A DNA stretch of 64,000 bases from Antennarius striatus (Eukaryota > Chordata > Actinopteri > Lophiiformes > Antennariidae), in assembly GCF_040054535.1 (NCBI RefSeq), contig NC_090791.1, positions 19,944,327 to 20,008,326 on the forward strand, in the 5' to 3' direction. The translations under genes were made by a program, and so were the position numbers. This document shows positions 50,351 through 60,945 of the stretch, one piece after another. How positions within the stretch are numbered: position 1 is the first letter of the stretch; each line of letters begins with the position of its first letter. The notes under the pieces were generated by a model. That model was given only the letters and a program-made list of their open reading frames with translations, was not told the DNA's origin and ran no database searches.

Positions 50351-52125
50351 TCATAATTCAACCTGTGTGGATTCATGCAGCATCAAGGAGTATTTTAATT
50401 CATGTTCTACAGCAAATTCTATTTGTGTCAGAATAATTTTATATGGTGTCGGATGAAAAGTTTTGAAAAGTGTCTGAACTTTAGTCCCAAATTGTTGATT
50501 TCTGATTGAGAAATTAGAAATCAATATACGTTCATCGACCCCTCTTCTAATGAAAGGGGGGGAGGGGAAGGTATGGAGAAATGTAATGTATATACATATG
50601 TGAAAAATAAATCTGACAGAGAACGTCCAGCAACCAGTCAGTAAAACCAGAAACAGCCTGTCCAAACCAAACAGTCACCACCTGGATTCACCACTGGTCA
50701 AACCGTTAATGTTTGGTGAAATTAAATCATAAAATATGAACAGCAGAACTCACATTTGTGTTTAACGGTTAAATTAATAAAGATTATTTTACAATACTTC
50801 CATCACTCAATCAGAAATCAACAGCTTGGCAATAAATGTTTACTCTGACTACTGTACCAGCATGTGGGGGCGCTGTTCTGGTCTGGGTTCAAGGTCAAGG
50901 GTCAAGTTTGGGTTCCGGTCGAGGTTCATGTCTGCTCAGTTTTCTTGAATGTACACACTGACTCAGCTTTGGGGGGTTTTAACCTCCAATTGATAAAATC
51001 AGGTGTCCAAACAATTTAAAATTTGGTTGAAAGCTCATGTCTGTTAGAGGATCTTTGAGGTAAATTGTTAGCTGTGAAAGTTTAAGACACATTTTCATGC
51101 CAAATGTTCTTATCTGTACGTTTTAAGAAATGACTCCTTAACAGTCAAATGGTCAAGCTGTTAGCTCACCTGGATGTTTATAGCTAGCCTGTTTTAGCAT
51201 CACTGTCTGCCCCCACTGTGTTTTCAGCCCCATATTTTAATGTAGTTCATCTTAATCAGATGGTTAGATTATAAATTTTAAGTTTCTGGCCCAAAAAACC
51301 TGCCGAAAGTGAAATTCGTGCTTATCGTATTTACTTTATTTTGTGAATTTGAATGTGAATCATTACAGCCCTACGATTAGCTGGCGAGGCGTCCGGTGTG
51401 TACCCCACCTCGAACCATTAGTACACTGGGATAGGCTCCAGCAGTGGCCCTGGGGCCGGCAGTGGCTCAGCGGTGGAGTTGGTCATCCAGTGTTCGATTC
51501 CCGCTCTCGCCCAGCCAGGAGTGTGAGCCCATTCATCCAGGTCATGGTTATCCACACGTGTTTAAATCAGTCCACTGGATTGTAGAAAGTTCCTTGACGA
51601 CGTTTCGCCGTCATCCGAGAGGCTTCTTCAGTTCTGGTGGTGCTGGTGGTCTCAGCTCTGGACCTCTATGACATGTGGTCAGTGCTGTTCATACTCCAAC
51701 AACCAGGACCCAACTAACTGCCCCAATGATGGTCGGAGTGTCAGTAGTGGTCATCCAATTGTCAATTTCAAAGACGTAACTAGTAGCCCTCGTATGCTAA
51801 TGTTGTTCATTAGCATGAGCCACTTCACATGAGTCAACCTGCTGACTAGTTCTTTTGGGAGTTTGGAGAGGACCTGATTGTAAACTGGCAAAAGACGATG
51901 TTGCAGACATCATTTACTTGTTGTTCTTGCACCAACAAGGAGAGCTGAATGTGTTGTGTTGTGTTGTGTGCAGGTGGTGTGTAGTTCCTCGTGTGTTACG
52001 GGATGTGTCCACAGTGGATCTGTCTGTCTCTGTCCTGGGCCAGGAGCTCAGCATGCCTCTGTGTGTGGCGGCAACAGCAATGCAGAGGATGGCTCATCCA
52101 GACGGGGAGGTGGCTACAGCCAGAG

Positions 52126-52215
<90 letters not shown>

Positions 52216-53316
52216 CTGTCATTTTTCAGAATGAAGGTAAACCAGTCAAATATCATTGTCAATATATCAATATATCAGAAGTTTAATTTTCATTTTCTGT
52301 GCTTCGTACTACGCTTGAAGCCTGTTAGGCTGTGATGATCCTGTTTCTCCCCATTAAACCAGGATTCCAACTGGTTTATAGTTGAGTCTACTTGTATGTA
52401 GCACATAAGGTAATAAGGTCATGTACAAACTGAAATGGAATTAAACAGTAGAAGAATAATGGAGGTTGGATGTTATATCAGATTTGGTATCCAACACTAC
52501 GATCCTCCGTGACACCATGAACACGACCAGCAGCACTGTGGTAACAGTACTGGGAGAACAGTAACAGAACTCAGCTGGTAAATGATTCATGCATTCACTG
52601 TATGGAACACGTTACATATTGACGTCCTCTGACTGGACAATTCAAATTTAATATCAAGCCTAAATCAAACTGTCAGTCCGCTCTGTAGTCAGATCATGAA
52701 TGGATCTCAGCCACTTCCTGGTCAACGTGTCCAGTTACTGAGCCTCATTTTGTTCCAGGTGGAACAGACACCTTCTACTGTTCAATTCCATCCCTTTTCC
52801 AGTGTGCATTCCACCATATTTATTCTGTCTTTGCTAACATTAGCTCCTGATACAAGCAGGTTAACGCCTGTAAGGCCAGATCCTAATTATCCTTATTATT
52901 TATTACAATAGGTCTCAACACTAATAATGATAATAATAATGACCGTGGTGACAAACACTTTGACTCTCTTCAGCATGCAGAGCAGTGGGAACGGGGATGA
53001 TGCTGAGCTCATGGGCCACTTCTACAATAGAGGAAGTGATGTCAGCGATGACATCATCAGCAGGCTCTGGGGGTGTCCTGTGGCTGCAGCTTTACATCTA
53101 CAAGGACAGAGCCCTCACCCTGTCGTTGGTCAAGCGTGCGGAAGAGGCGGGTTATAAGGCCATCTTTGTTACCGTGGATACGCCATATCTGGGCCGGAGA
53201 AGGGATGACATGCGCAACCACTTTAAACTTCCCCAGCATCTTAGGTAGGAACCAAAAACAGCTGCAGCAATTCAGAAAACATGATGTAGAAAACATGATG
53301 GCTAAACACATCTTCA

Positions 53317-53354
<38 letters not shown>

Positions 53355-53527
53355 CATGTCTAACTTCTCTACAGCCTCCTTGGCCTTCTCTGAGGGTGAC
53401 TATGGCAACGACAGCGGTTTGGCTGTTTATGTTGCTAAAGCCATCGACCCCAGCCTCTGCTGGGACGACATCACCTGGCTGAAGAAACACACACGTCTAC
53501 CTGTCATTGTCAAAGGAGTACTGAATG

Positions 53528-53603
<76 letters not shown>

Positions 53604-53626
53604 TGCTACCAGTTGAAGATGTTTTC

Positions 53627-53670
<44 letters not shown>

Positions 53671-55165
53671 CTTTAGGTGAGGATGCTGTCCAGGCAGTGA
53701 ACTATGGTGTTGATGGCATTGTTGTGTCCAATCACGGAGCTCGACAACTGGATGGCGTTCCAGCGACGGTCCGTGCCGTTCTGTGATGATGTCATCAGAC
53801 CTTATAATCCACCTCAACACAATATTCATATTATTCCATCCACCTTAGAAATAAATACTAAAGCATCAGTCATCAGTGAGCCGTCAGGGTTAGAGTTAGG
53901 GTCAGATTTAGGCTTAGTTTTAGGGTTTAGGTCAGTGCTAGGGTCAAGGCTAGGCTAAATTCTAGGGTTAAGATTAAAGTTAAATCATAGTTAGGGTTGG
54001 GGTAAGGATTAGGGTTAGTATTAGGGTTCGGGTTGGTGTTAGCGTTGGAACTAGGGTTATGTTTAGGATAAGTTTTAGGATTAGGGTCAGGATTAGAGTT
54101 AGGGTTGGGATTAGGACTAGGGTTAGTATTAGGGTTGGGGTTAGGGTTAGGATTAGGGTTAGTATTAGGGTTTGTGTTGGTGTTAGCGTTGGAATTAGGG
54201 TTAGGGTTGGGATTAGGGTTAAGGTTAACTGGCTCACGACTCTACTGATACACAGCTCTGTGTTTGCTTGCATTAAACAAACTGACTCTGGTGTCACATT
54301 TCCCAATGAGTAGGATGTCTGCCTTCTGCCTAAATCTGTGCACATGGCCCTAAAGCTACCGCTGTACTGTCCTCGTTTCACATGGGCTTTGATGATGATG
54401 ATGACGATGATGATACAGACATGGGCCATCACTGGGTAAAGTGCCATAAACATAAAGGAAGTGTGACTGTGTTTGTAGCTGGACATGTTGGAGGAGGTGG
54501 TGAGGGCAGTCCAGGGTCGCTGTGACGTCTTCATGGATGGAGGGGTGAGACGAGGGACAGACATCCTGAAGGCGTTGGCTCTGGGAGCCAAGGCTGTCTT
54601 CATTGGCCGCCCAGTCCTGTGGGGCCTGGCCTGTCAGGTGACTGACCACGCCCATCTGCAGCCTCCTGACGGGAGAAGCACACACTCCGGACAACACTCA
54701 CGTTACAAACTTGTTTTCAGTCATTCATTTTTAACAAAATATTTTTCAATGCTGGCTCAGAAGCTCTAAAACTAAAGTGGGGCAGGGGTAACTATTTTGT
54801 GTGGTTTTTGCCCAGGGGGAACAGGGAGTGAGAGAGCTCCTGGAACTCCTCAAGGAGGAGCTGCGACTGGCGATGGCGCTGTCAGGTAAAAGACACGGAA
54901 ACATCCGCTCAATCCTAACAGGGCCTCAGACAGAAAAATAACACAGACACACACTGGGACTGTCCCAAAGAGAGACAGCAGGCATATCAGTACAGTCAGT
55001 GTATAAAATAAAATACATACAAATATCATCTGGAGAATTCAATTGTTTCCTCACATCCTTCTTTACCAGGGTTTGACCCCACCTTCACAGATAACACACT
55101 TCATCTTTTGGAATCACGTTAGCTTACAATACCAGCAATTTCCTGGAGAAGTACAATAACCACTA

Positions 55166-55257
<92 letters not shown>

Positions 55258-55325
55258 GTTGCCATGGTGTATCTGAGGTGACCAGGTCTCTGGTCAGGAG
55301 AGCAGCCTTCACCTCCAGGATGTGA
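50100..55325 (+). CDS. hao1: 2-hydroxyacid oxidase (glycolate oxidase family), 8 exons, complete
   Basis: FMN-dependent peroxisomal enzyme that oxidises 2-hydroxyacids such as glycolate, giving H2O2. Exons: 50100-50236, 51974-52125, 52974-53244, 53355-53527, 53677-53768, 54479-54637, 54816-54885, 55258-55325; phases agree and give 373 codons plus TGA (human HAO1 is 370). Family residues visible: Tyr in [30 protein letters not shown], Tyr in LQLYIYKDR, Asp in TVDTPYLG, Lys in VIVKGVLNG, His and Arg in [10 protein letters not shown], and FMN-phosphate-type DGGVRRGTD and GRPVLWGL. The C-terminus TSRM is a type 1 peroxisomal targeting signal variant. The sequence is closer to HAO1 than HAO2 at substrate-site blocks, but which fish paralogue it is remains open. 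Exon 5 uses a weak GTCCGT donor. Confidence 0.9.
50299..50349. repeat. (GT)n microsatellite, hao intron 1
   Basis: Pure GT run of about 51 bases, 60 bases after the exon 1 donor. Confidence 0.95.
51375..51700 (+). repeat. SINE-like composite in hao intron 1
   Basis: A fish L2-type piece (GTACCCCACCTCGAACC, ACTGGGATAGGCTCCAG) is followed by a tRNA-derived head with A-box-like GCAGTGGCTCAGCGG (51461) and B-box-like GTTCGATTCCC (51493). Then comes TCCTTGACGACGTTTCGCCG and GAGGCTTCTTCAG, a phrase common in fish retroposons. Element borders were not defined. Confidence 0.55.
52127..52211. repeat. (CA)n microsatellite, hao intron 2
   Basis: About 42 CA units begin immediately after the exon 2 donor GT. 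Confidence 0.95.
53323..53351. repeat. (GT)n microsatellite replacing the polypyrimidine tract of hao intron 3
   Basis: The GT run ends directly in the TAG acceptor of exon 4, leaving no C/T tract. Confidence 0.9.
53528..53676 (+). repeat. hao intron 4: (CA)n and (GT)n fold-back intron
   Basis: The 149-bp intron consists of GTA plus about 35 CA units (53530-53601), a spacer CTGTGCTACCAG through TTTTCAG, about 19 GT units (53631-53669) and CCTTTAG. The two runs are complementary in the transcript and span most of the intron. Confidence 0.9.
53886..54230. repeat. Degenerate telomere-like (TTAGGG) repeats, hao intron 5
   Basis: About 345 bases are dominated by GGGTTAG, TTAGGGTT, TTAGGATTAGGG and related variants, roughly 6-bp periodic with many point changes. 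Both strands give repetitive frames without meaning. Confidence 0.8.
55171..55255. repeat. (GT)n microsatellite before hao exon 8
   Basis: About 42 GT units run straight into the TAG acceptor of exon 8; no ordinary polypyrimidine tract is present. Confidence 0.95.
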
Positions 55326-55660
55326 TAGAACAACCTGATGGAGCGATCACAAATGATTATTCTGCAAATATATATTTGGCAAATTAATGTACTGTTTGTG
55401 TTTTCCTAATTGTTTATGGTTGTGATGCTGCAGCTACATCATCTCATGCAACTGTGATTTTCTGCTTTCCATAGGTAGATGCTGCTCCACTGCATCTACT
55501 GCCAGTAGTGACAAACATGGAGAATATCTGGTTGTGATGAGTTTGATGGCTTCAAGATTCAATAACTTGTCGTTGCTCATTAATTAGTCATAATACCACA
55601 AAAGTCATGTTTGTGTCTATGATGCAGAGAAAATAAAGACGATATCAAATTTCCTCCGGT
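55326..55660 (+). other. hao1: hao 3' UTR with polyadenylation signal
   Basis: AATAAA at 55632-55637 gives a 3' UTR of about 330 bases, ending just before the retroposon tail and LINE that follow. Confidence 0.65.
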
Positions 55661-55679
55661 ATTATTAAAGTATTCTATT

Positions 55680-57395
55680 TATCTATCCAATCATCCATCC
55701 ATCCATCCATTCTCTTCCGCTTATCCTGGGTCGGGTCGCGGGGGCAGCAGCTTAAGCAGAGATGCCCAGACTTCTCTCTCCCTAGCCACTTCGTCCAGCT
55801 CCTCCGGGAGAATCCCAAGGCGTTCCCAGGCCAGCCGGGAGACATAGTCTCTCCAGCGTGTCCTGGGTCATCCCCAGGGCCTCCTCCCGGTAGGACGTGC
55901 CCGGAACACCTCACCAGGGAGGCATCCAGGAGGCATCCTAACCAGATGCCCGAGCCACCTCATCTGGCTCCTCTCGATGCAGAGGAGCAGCGGCTCGACT
56001 CTGAGTCCCTCCCGGATGACCAAACTTCTCACCCTATCTCTAAGGGAGAGCCCGGACACCCTGCGGAGGAAACTCATTTCGCCCGCTTGTATCCGGGATC
56101 TCGTTCTTTCGGTCACGACCCACAGCTCGCGACCATAGGTGAGGGCAGGAATGTAGATCGACCGGTAAATCGAGAGCTTTGCCGTTCGGCTCAGCTCCTT
56201 CTTCACCACGACGGACCGATACAGAGTTTGCGTCCCTGCAGACGCTGCACCGATCCGCCTGTCGATCTCCCGTTCCATTGTACCCTCACTCGTGAACGAG
56301 ACTCCAAGATACTTGAACTCCTCCACTTGGGGCAGGATGTCATCCCCAACCTGGAGAGGGCACTCCACCCTTTTCCCACTGAGGACCATGGTCTCAGATT
56401 TGGAGGTGCTGATTCTCATCCCAACGTCTTCACACTCGGCTGCGAACCGTTCCAGTGAGAGTTGGAGATCACGGCTTGATGAAGCCAACAGCACCACGTC
56501 ATCTGCAAAAAGCAGAGCTGCAATACTGAGGCCACCAAACCGGACACCCTCAACGCCTTGGCTGCGCCTAGAAATTCTGTCCATAAAAGTTATGAACAGA
56601 ATCGGTGACAAAGGGCAGCCTTGGCAGAGTCCAACCCTCACTGGAAACAAATCCGACTTACTGCCGGCAATGCGGACCAAACTCTGACATTGGTCGTACA
56701 GGGACCGAACAGCCCTTATCAAGGGGTCCGGTACCCCATACTCCCGAAGCACCCCCCACAGAACCCCCCGAGGAACACGGTGGAACGCCTTCTCCAAGTC
56801 CACAAAACACATGTAGACTGGTTGGGCGAACTCCCATGCCCCCTCAAGGACCCTGCGGAGGGTGTAGAGCTGGTCCACTGTTCCACGGCCAGGACGAAAA
56901 CCACACTGCTCCTCCTGAATCCGAGATTCGACTTCCCGATGGACCCTCCTCTCCAGAACCCCTGAATAGACCTTGCCAGGGAGGCTGAGGAGTGTGATGC
57001 CCCTGTAGTTGGAGCACACCCTCCTGTCCCCCTTCTTAAAAAGGGGGACCACCACCCCAGTCTGCCAATCCAGAGGCACTGTCCCCGATGTCCACGCGAT
57101 GTTGCAGAGGCGTGTCAACCAGGAAGCCCCACAACATCCAGAGCCTTTAGGAACTCCGGGCGGATCTCATCCACCCACGGGGCCCTGCCACCGAGGAGCT
57201 TTTTAACTACCTCGGTGACCTCAACACCAGAGATAGGAGAGCCCGCCTCAGCGAACCCAGACTCTGCTTCCTCATGGGAAGGCATGTCTGCGGGATTGAG
57301 GAGGTCTTCGAAGTATTCTCCCCACCGAGTCACAATGTCCCGAGTTGAGGTCAGCAGTGCCCCATGCAATTTCCTCCGGGATTAATAAAGTATCC

Positions 57396-57442
<47 letters not shown>

Positions 57443-58980
57443 CCCACTATATACAGTGTGGATGCTGCACTGCTTCCCACTCCTGAGACGCCTGATGGTG
57501 GACCAGAATTTCTTCAAAGCCATCTTGAAGTCGTCCTCCAAGGCATCACCGAACTCCTCCCACGCCCGGGTTTTTGCCTCAGCAACCACCAAAGCCGCAT
57601 TCCGCTTGGCCAGCCGGTACCTATCAGCTGCATCAGGAGTCCCACAGGCCAAAAAGGTCTGATAGGATTCCTTCTTCAGCTTGACGGCATCCCTTACTGC
57701 TGATGTCCACCAACGGGTTCTGGGGTTGCCACCACGACAGGCACCGACCACCTTACGGCTGCAGCTGCGGTCGGCCGCCTCGACAATGGAGGCGCGGAAC
57801 ATGGTCCACTCAGACTCAATGTCCCCCGCCTCCCCCGGAACGTGAGGGAAGTTCTGCCGGAGGTGGGAGTTGAAACTCCTTCTGACAGGGGATTCTGCCA
57901 GGCGTTCCCAGCAGACCCTCACAATACGTTTGGGTCTGCCAGGTCGGACCGGCATCTCCCCCCACCATCGGAGCCAACACACCACCAGGTGGTGATCGGT
58001 TGACAGCTCCGCCCCTCTCTTCACCCGAGTGTCCAAGACATGCGGCCGCAAGTCCGATGACACGACCACAAAGTCGATCATCAAACTGCGGCCTAGGGTG
58101 TCCTGGTGCCAAGTGCACATATGGACACCCTTATGTCTGAACATGGTGTTCGTTATGGACAGTCTGTGACAAGCACAGAAGTCCAATAACTGAACACCAC
58201 TCGGGTTCTGATCGGGGGGGGGGGGGTGTTCCTCCCAATCACACCCTTCCAGGTCTCACTGTCATTGCCCACATGAGCATTGAAGTCCCCCAGCAGAACG
58301 ATGGAGTCCCCAGTGGGAGCGCTCTCCAGCACCCCCTCCAAGGACTCCAAAAAGGGTGGGTACTCTGAACTGCTGTTTGGTGCATACGAACAAACAACAG
58401 TCAGGACCCGGCCCCCCACCCGAAGGCGGAGGGAGGCTACCCTCTCGTCCACTGGGGTCAACCCCAATGTACAGGCGCCAAGCCGGGGGGCTATAAGTAT
58501 ACCCACACCTGCTCGGCGTCTCTCACCATGGGCAACTCCCAAGTGGAAGAGAGTCTGACCCCTCTCGAGAGGACTGGTACCAGAGCCCAAGCTGTGTGTG
58601 GAGGTGAGCCCGACTATATCTAGTCGGAACTTGTCCACCTCACACACCAGCTCAGGCTCCTTCCCTGCTACAGAGGTGACATTCCACGTCCCAAGAGCCA
58701 GCTTCGGTAGCCGGGGATCGGATCACCAAGGTCCCTGCCTTCAGCCACCGCCCAGCTCACAATGCACCCGACCCCTATGGCCCCTCCCACAGGTGGTGAG
58801 CCCATGGGAAGAGGGACCCACGTTGTCCTTTCTGGCTGCGCCCGACCGGACCCCATGGGTGCAGGCCGGGCCACCAGCCGTTTGCCTCCGAGCCCCACCT
58901 CCAGGCCTGGCTACAGAGGGGGGCCCCGGTGACCCGCATCCGGGCAAGGGAAAACATGTTCCAATGTTTTTCATCATTAC
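55680..58980 (-). mobile_element. Rex-like/RTE-like LINE, nearly complete but broken
   Basis: A different family from copies A and B. Minus-strand order: endonuclease (about 58650-57900; [42 protein letters not shown]), linker, and reverse transcriptase (57369-55680; PLFKKGDRRVCSNYRGITLL, QCGFRPGRGTVDQLYTL, VDLEKAFHRVPRG, GLCQGCPLSPILF, LFADDVVLLASS, EEFKYLGVSFTSEG, RWLGHLVRMPPG). The 3' end is (GATG)n (CATC on the plus strand, 55689-55710), as reported for Rex3/RTE elements. Breaks: a frameshift at the poly-G tract 58217-58227, a retroposon-tail insertion replacing sequence at about 57363-57440, and frameshifts near 57115 and 55870. Confidence 0.85.
57361..57442 (+). repeat. Retroposon tail with (ATCT)n inside the LINE
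   Basis: ATTTCCTCCGGGATTAATAA, AGTATCC, then about 15 ATCT units. It interrupts the LINE ORF between HTVYSG and LLTSTRD. A close relative stands at 55652-55692, directly next to the 3' end of the same LINE. Confidence 0.75.
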
Positions 58981-59011
58981 CATCCATCCATCCATCCATC
59001 CATCCATCCAA
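58980..59011. repeat. (ATCC)n at the 5' border of the LINE
   Basis: Seven CATC units mirror the (ATCC)n at the 3' border, so the LINE is bracketed by the same short tandem repeat. Confidence 0.85.
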
Positions 59012-59119
59012 ATGAATAAATGAAGTAATGGTCACATCACCAAAAAAACATCCTGATGAAGAATGGAGGATGACTTCAGAATAATCACAGCCTGAGGAAG
59101 ACGTCCTGTGGTGGGATTG

Positions 59120-60945
59120 GTGGTGGGTACTATATTGGTGTTACTATATTATTAGTTGGTATTATTGTAGTATTAGTTGGTATTATTATAGTATTGGTTA
59201 GTATTATTATAGTATGGGTTGGTATTACTATAGTATTGGTTGGTATTATTATAGTCTTCTTCTTTTCCTTTGGGCTTTTCCCTTCAGGTGTCGCCACAGC
59301 GAATCAATTGCCTCCATCTAACCCTGCATGCACGCTGCATCTCCCTGTACTCCTGTCTATTCTCCTCAGTTCTCTCAGTGTCCCGCTTCCTCTTAGCTAA
59401 CCTCTTTCTCTGTATACACTCCTGTACCTCCTCATTCCACCACCAAGTCTCCTTATCTACTTTCCTTCCAGATGACACACCAAGTACTCTCCTGTCTCCC
59501 TGATCACATTAGCTGTAGTTGTCCAGTCATCTGGAAGCACCTCTTGACCACCCAGGTTGGTATTATTATAGTATTGGTTGGTATTATTATAGTATTGGTT
59601 GGTAGTATTATAGTATGGGTTGGTACTATTATAGTATTGGTTGGTACTATTATAATATTGGTTGGTATTATTGTAGTATTGGTTGGTTTTATTATAGTAT
59701 TGGTAGTATTATAGTATGGGTTGGTATTATTATAGTATTGTTGGTATTATTATAGTATTGGTTGGTACCATTTTTGTATTGGTTGGTATTACTAAAGCAT
59801 TGGTTGGTATTATTATAGTATTGGTTGTTATTATTGTAGTATTGATTGGTATTACTATAGTATTGGTTGGTAATATTATAGTATGGGTTGGTACTATTAT
59901 AGTATTGGTTGGTACTATTATAGTATTGGTTGGTATTATTGTAGTATTGGTTGGTTTTATTATAGTATTGGTAGTATTATACTATGGGTTGGTATTATTA
60001 TAGTATTGGTGGGTATTATTATAGCATTGGTTGGTATTATTATAGTATGGGTTGGTATTATTATATTACTGGTTGGTATTATTGTAGTATTGGTTGGTTT
60101 TATTATAGTATTGGTAGTATTATACTATGGGTTGGTATTATTATAGTATTGGTGGGTATTATTATAGCATTGGTTGGTATTATTATAGTATGGGTTGGTA
60201 TTATTATATTACTGGTTGGTATTATTGTAGTATGGGTTAGTATTATTGTAGTATGGGTTGGTATTATATTATTGGTTTGTATTATTATAGTATTGGTTGG
60301 TATTATTGTCGTATTGGTTGGTATTATTATAGCATTGGTTGGTATTATTATAGTATTGGTTATTATTATAGTATTGGTTGGTATTACTATAGTACTGGTT
60401 GGTAGTATTATAGTATGGGTTGGTATTATAGTATTGGCTGGTATTATTATAGTATGGGTTGGTATTATTATAATATGGGTTGGTATTATTATAGTATTGG
60501 TTGGTATTATTGTAGTATTGGTTGGTATTATTATAGTATTGGTATTATTATTGTATTGGTGGGTATTATTATAGCATTGGTTGGTATTATTATAGTATTG
60601 GTTATTATTATAGTATTGGTTGGTATTACTATAGTACTGGTTGGTAGTATTATAGTATGGGTTGGTATTATAGTATTGGCTGGTATTATTATAGTATGGG
60701 TTGGTATTATAGTATTGGCTGGTATTATTATAGTATGGGTTGGTATTATAGTATTGGCTGGTACTATTATTGGTTGGTATTATTATAGTATTGGTATTAT
60801 TGTAGTATTGGTAGGTATTATTATAGTATTGGTTGGTATCACTATAGTATTGGTTGGTAGTATTATAGAATGGGTTGGTATTATAGTATGGGTTGGTATT
60901 ATAGTAGTATTGGTTGGTATTACTATAGTATTGGTCAGTATTGGC
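59120..60945. repeat. 21-bp minisatellite, about 1.5 kb net
   Basis: Units of TTGGTATTATTATAGTAT plus three bases repeat with point changes (GTATGGG, GTACTATT, GTAGTATT variants). Higher-order blocks are visible: the stretch at about 59950-60070 recurs at 60080-60200, and 60260-60420 recurs near 60490-60665. Because 21 is a multiple of 3 and stops are rare in some frames, long meaningless ORFs occur on both strands. A LINE fragment (59256-59553) splits the array. Confidence 0.92.
59256..59553 (-). mobile_element. Internally deleted RTE-type LINE fragment within the minisatellite
   Basis: On the minus strand it starts in the endonuclease-RT linker (WTTTANVIRE, then SGRKVDKETWWWNEEVQECI and LAKRKRDTERTEENRQEY) and jumps from REMQRACRVRW directly to the family 3' end (LIRCGDT and AAGGGAAAAGCCC). 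The whole reverse transcriptase is missing. It supplies the linker segment lost in copy B. Confidence 0.8.

Noticed and set aside
51455..51535. A tRNA gene
   Set aside because: A-box-like and B-box-like words are present but no cloverleaf can be drawn; it is better explained as a tRNA-derived SINE head.
51855..52335. ORFs of 114-143 codons around hao exon 2
   Set aside because: They run through exon 2 into the (CA)n microsatellite; splice sites at 51974 and 52125 and homology define the real exon.
53886..54603. Minus-strand 207-codon ORF rich in Leu, Thr and Ile
   Set aside because: It follows the telomere-like repeats in hao intron 5 and the antisense of exon 6.
55946..56988. Plus-strand ORFs of 114-170 codons
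   Set aside because: Antisense of the Rex-like LINE reverse transcriptase.
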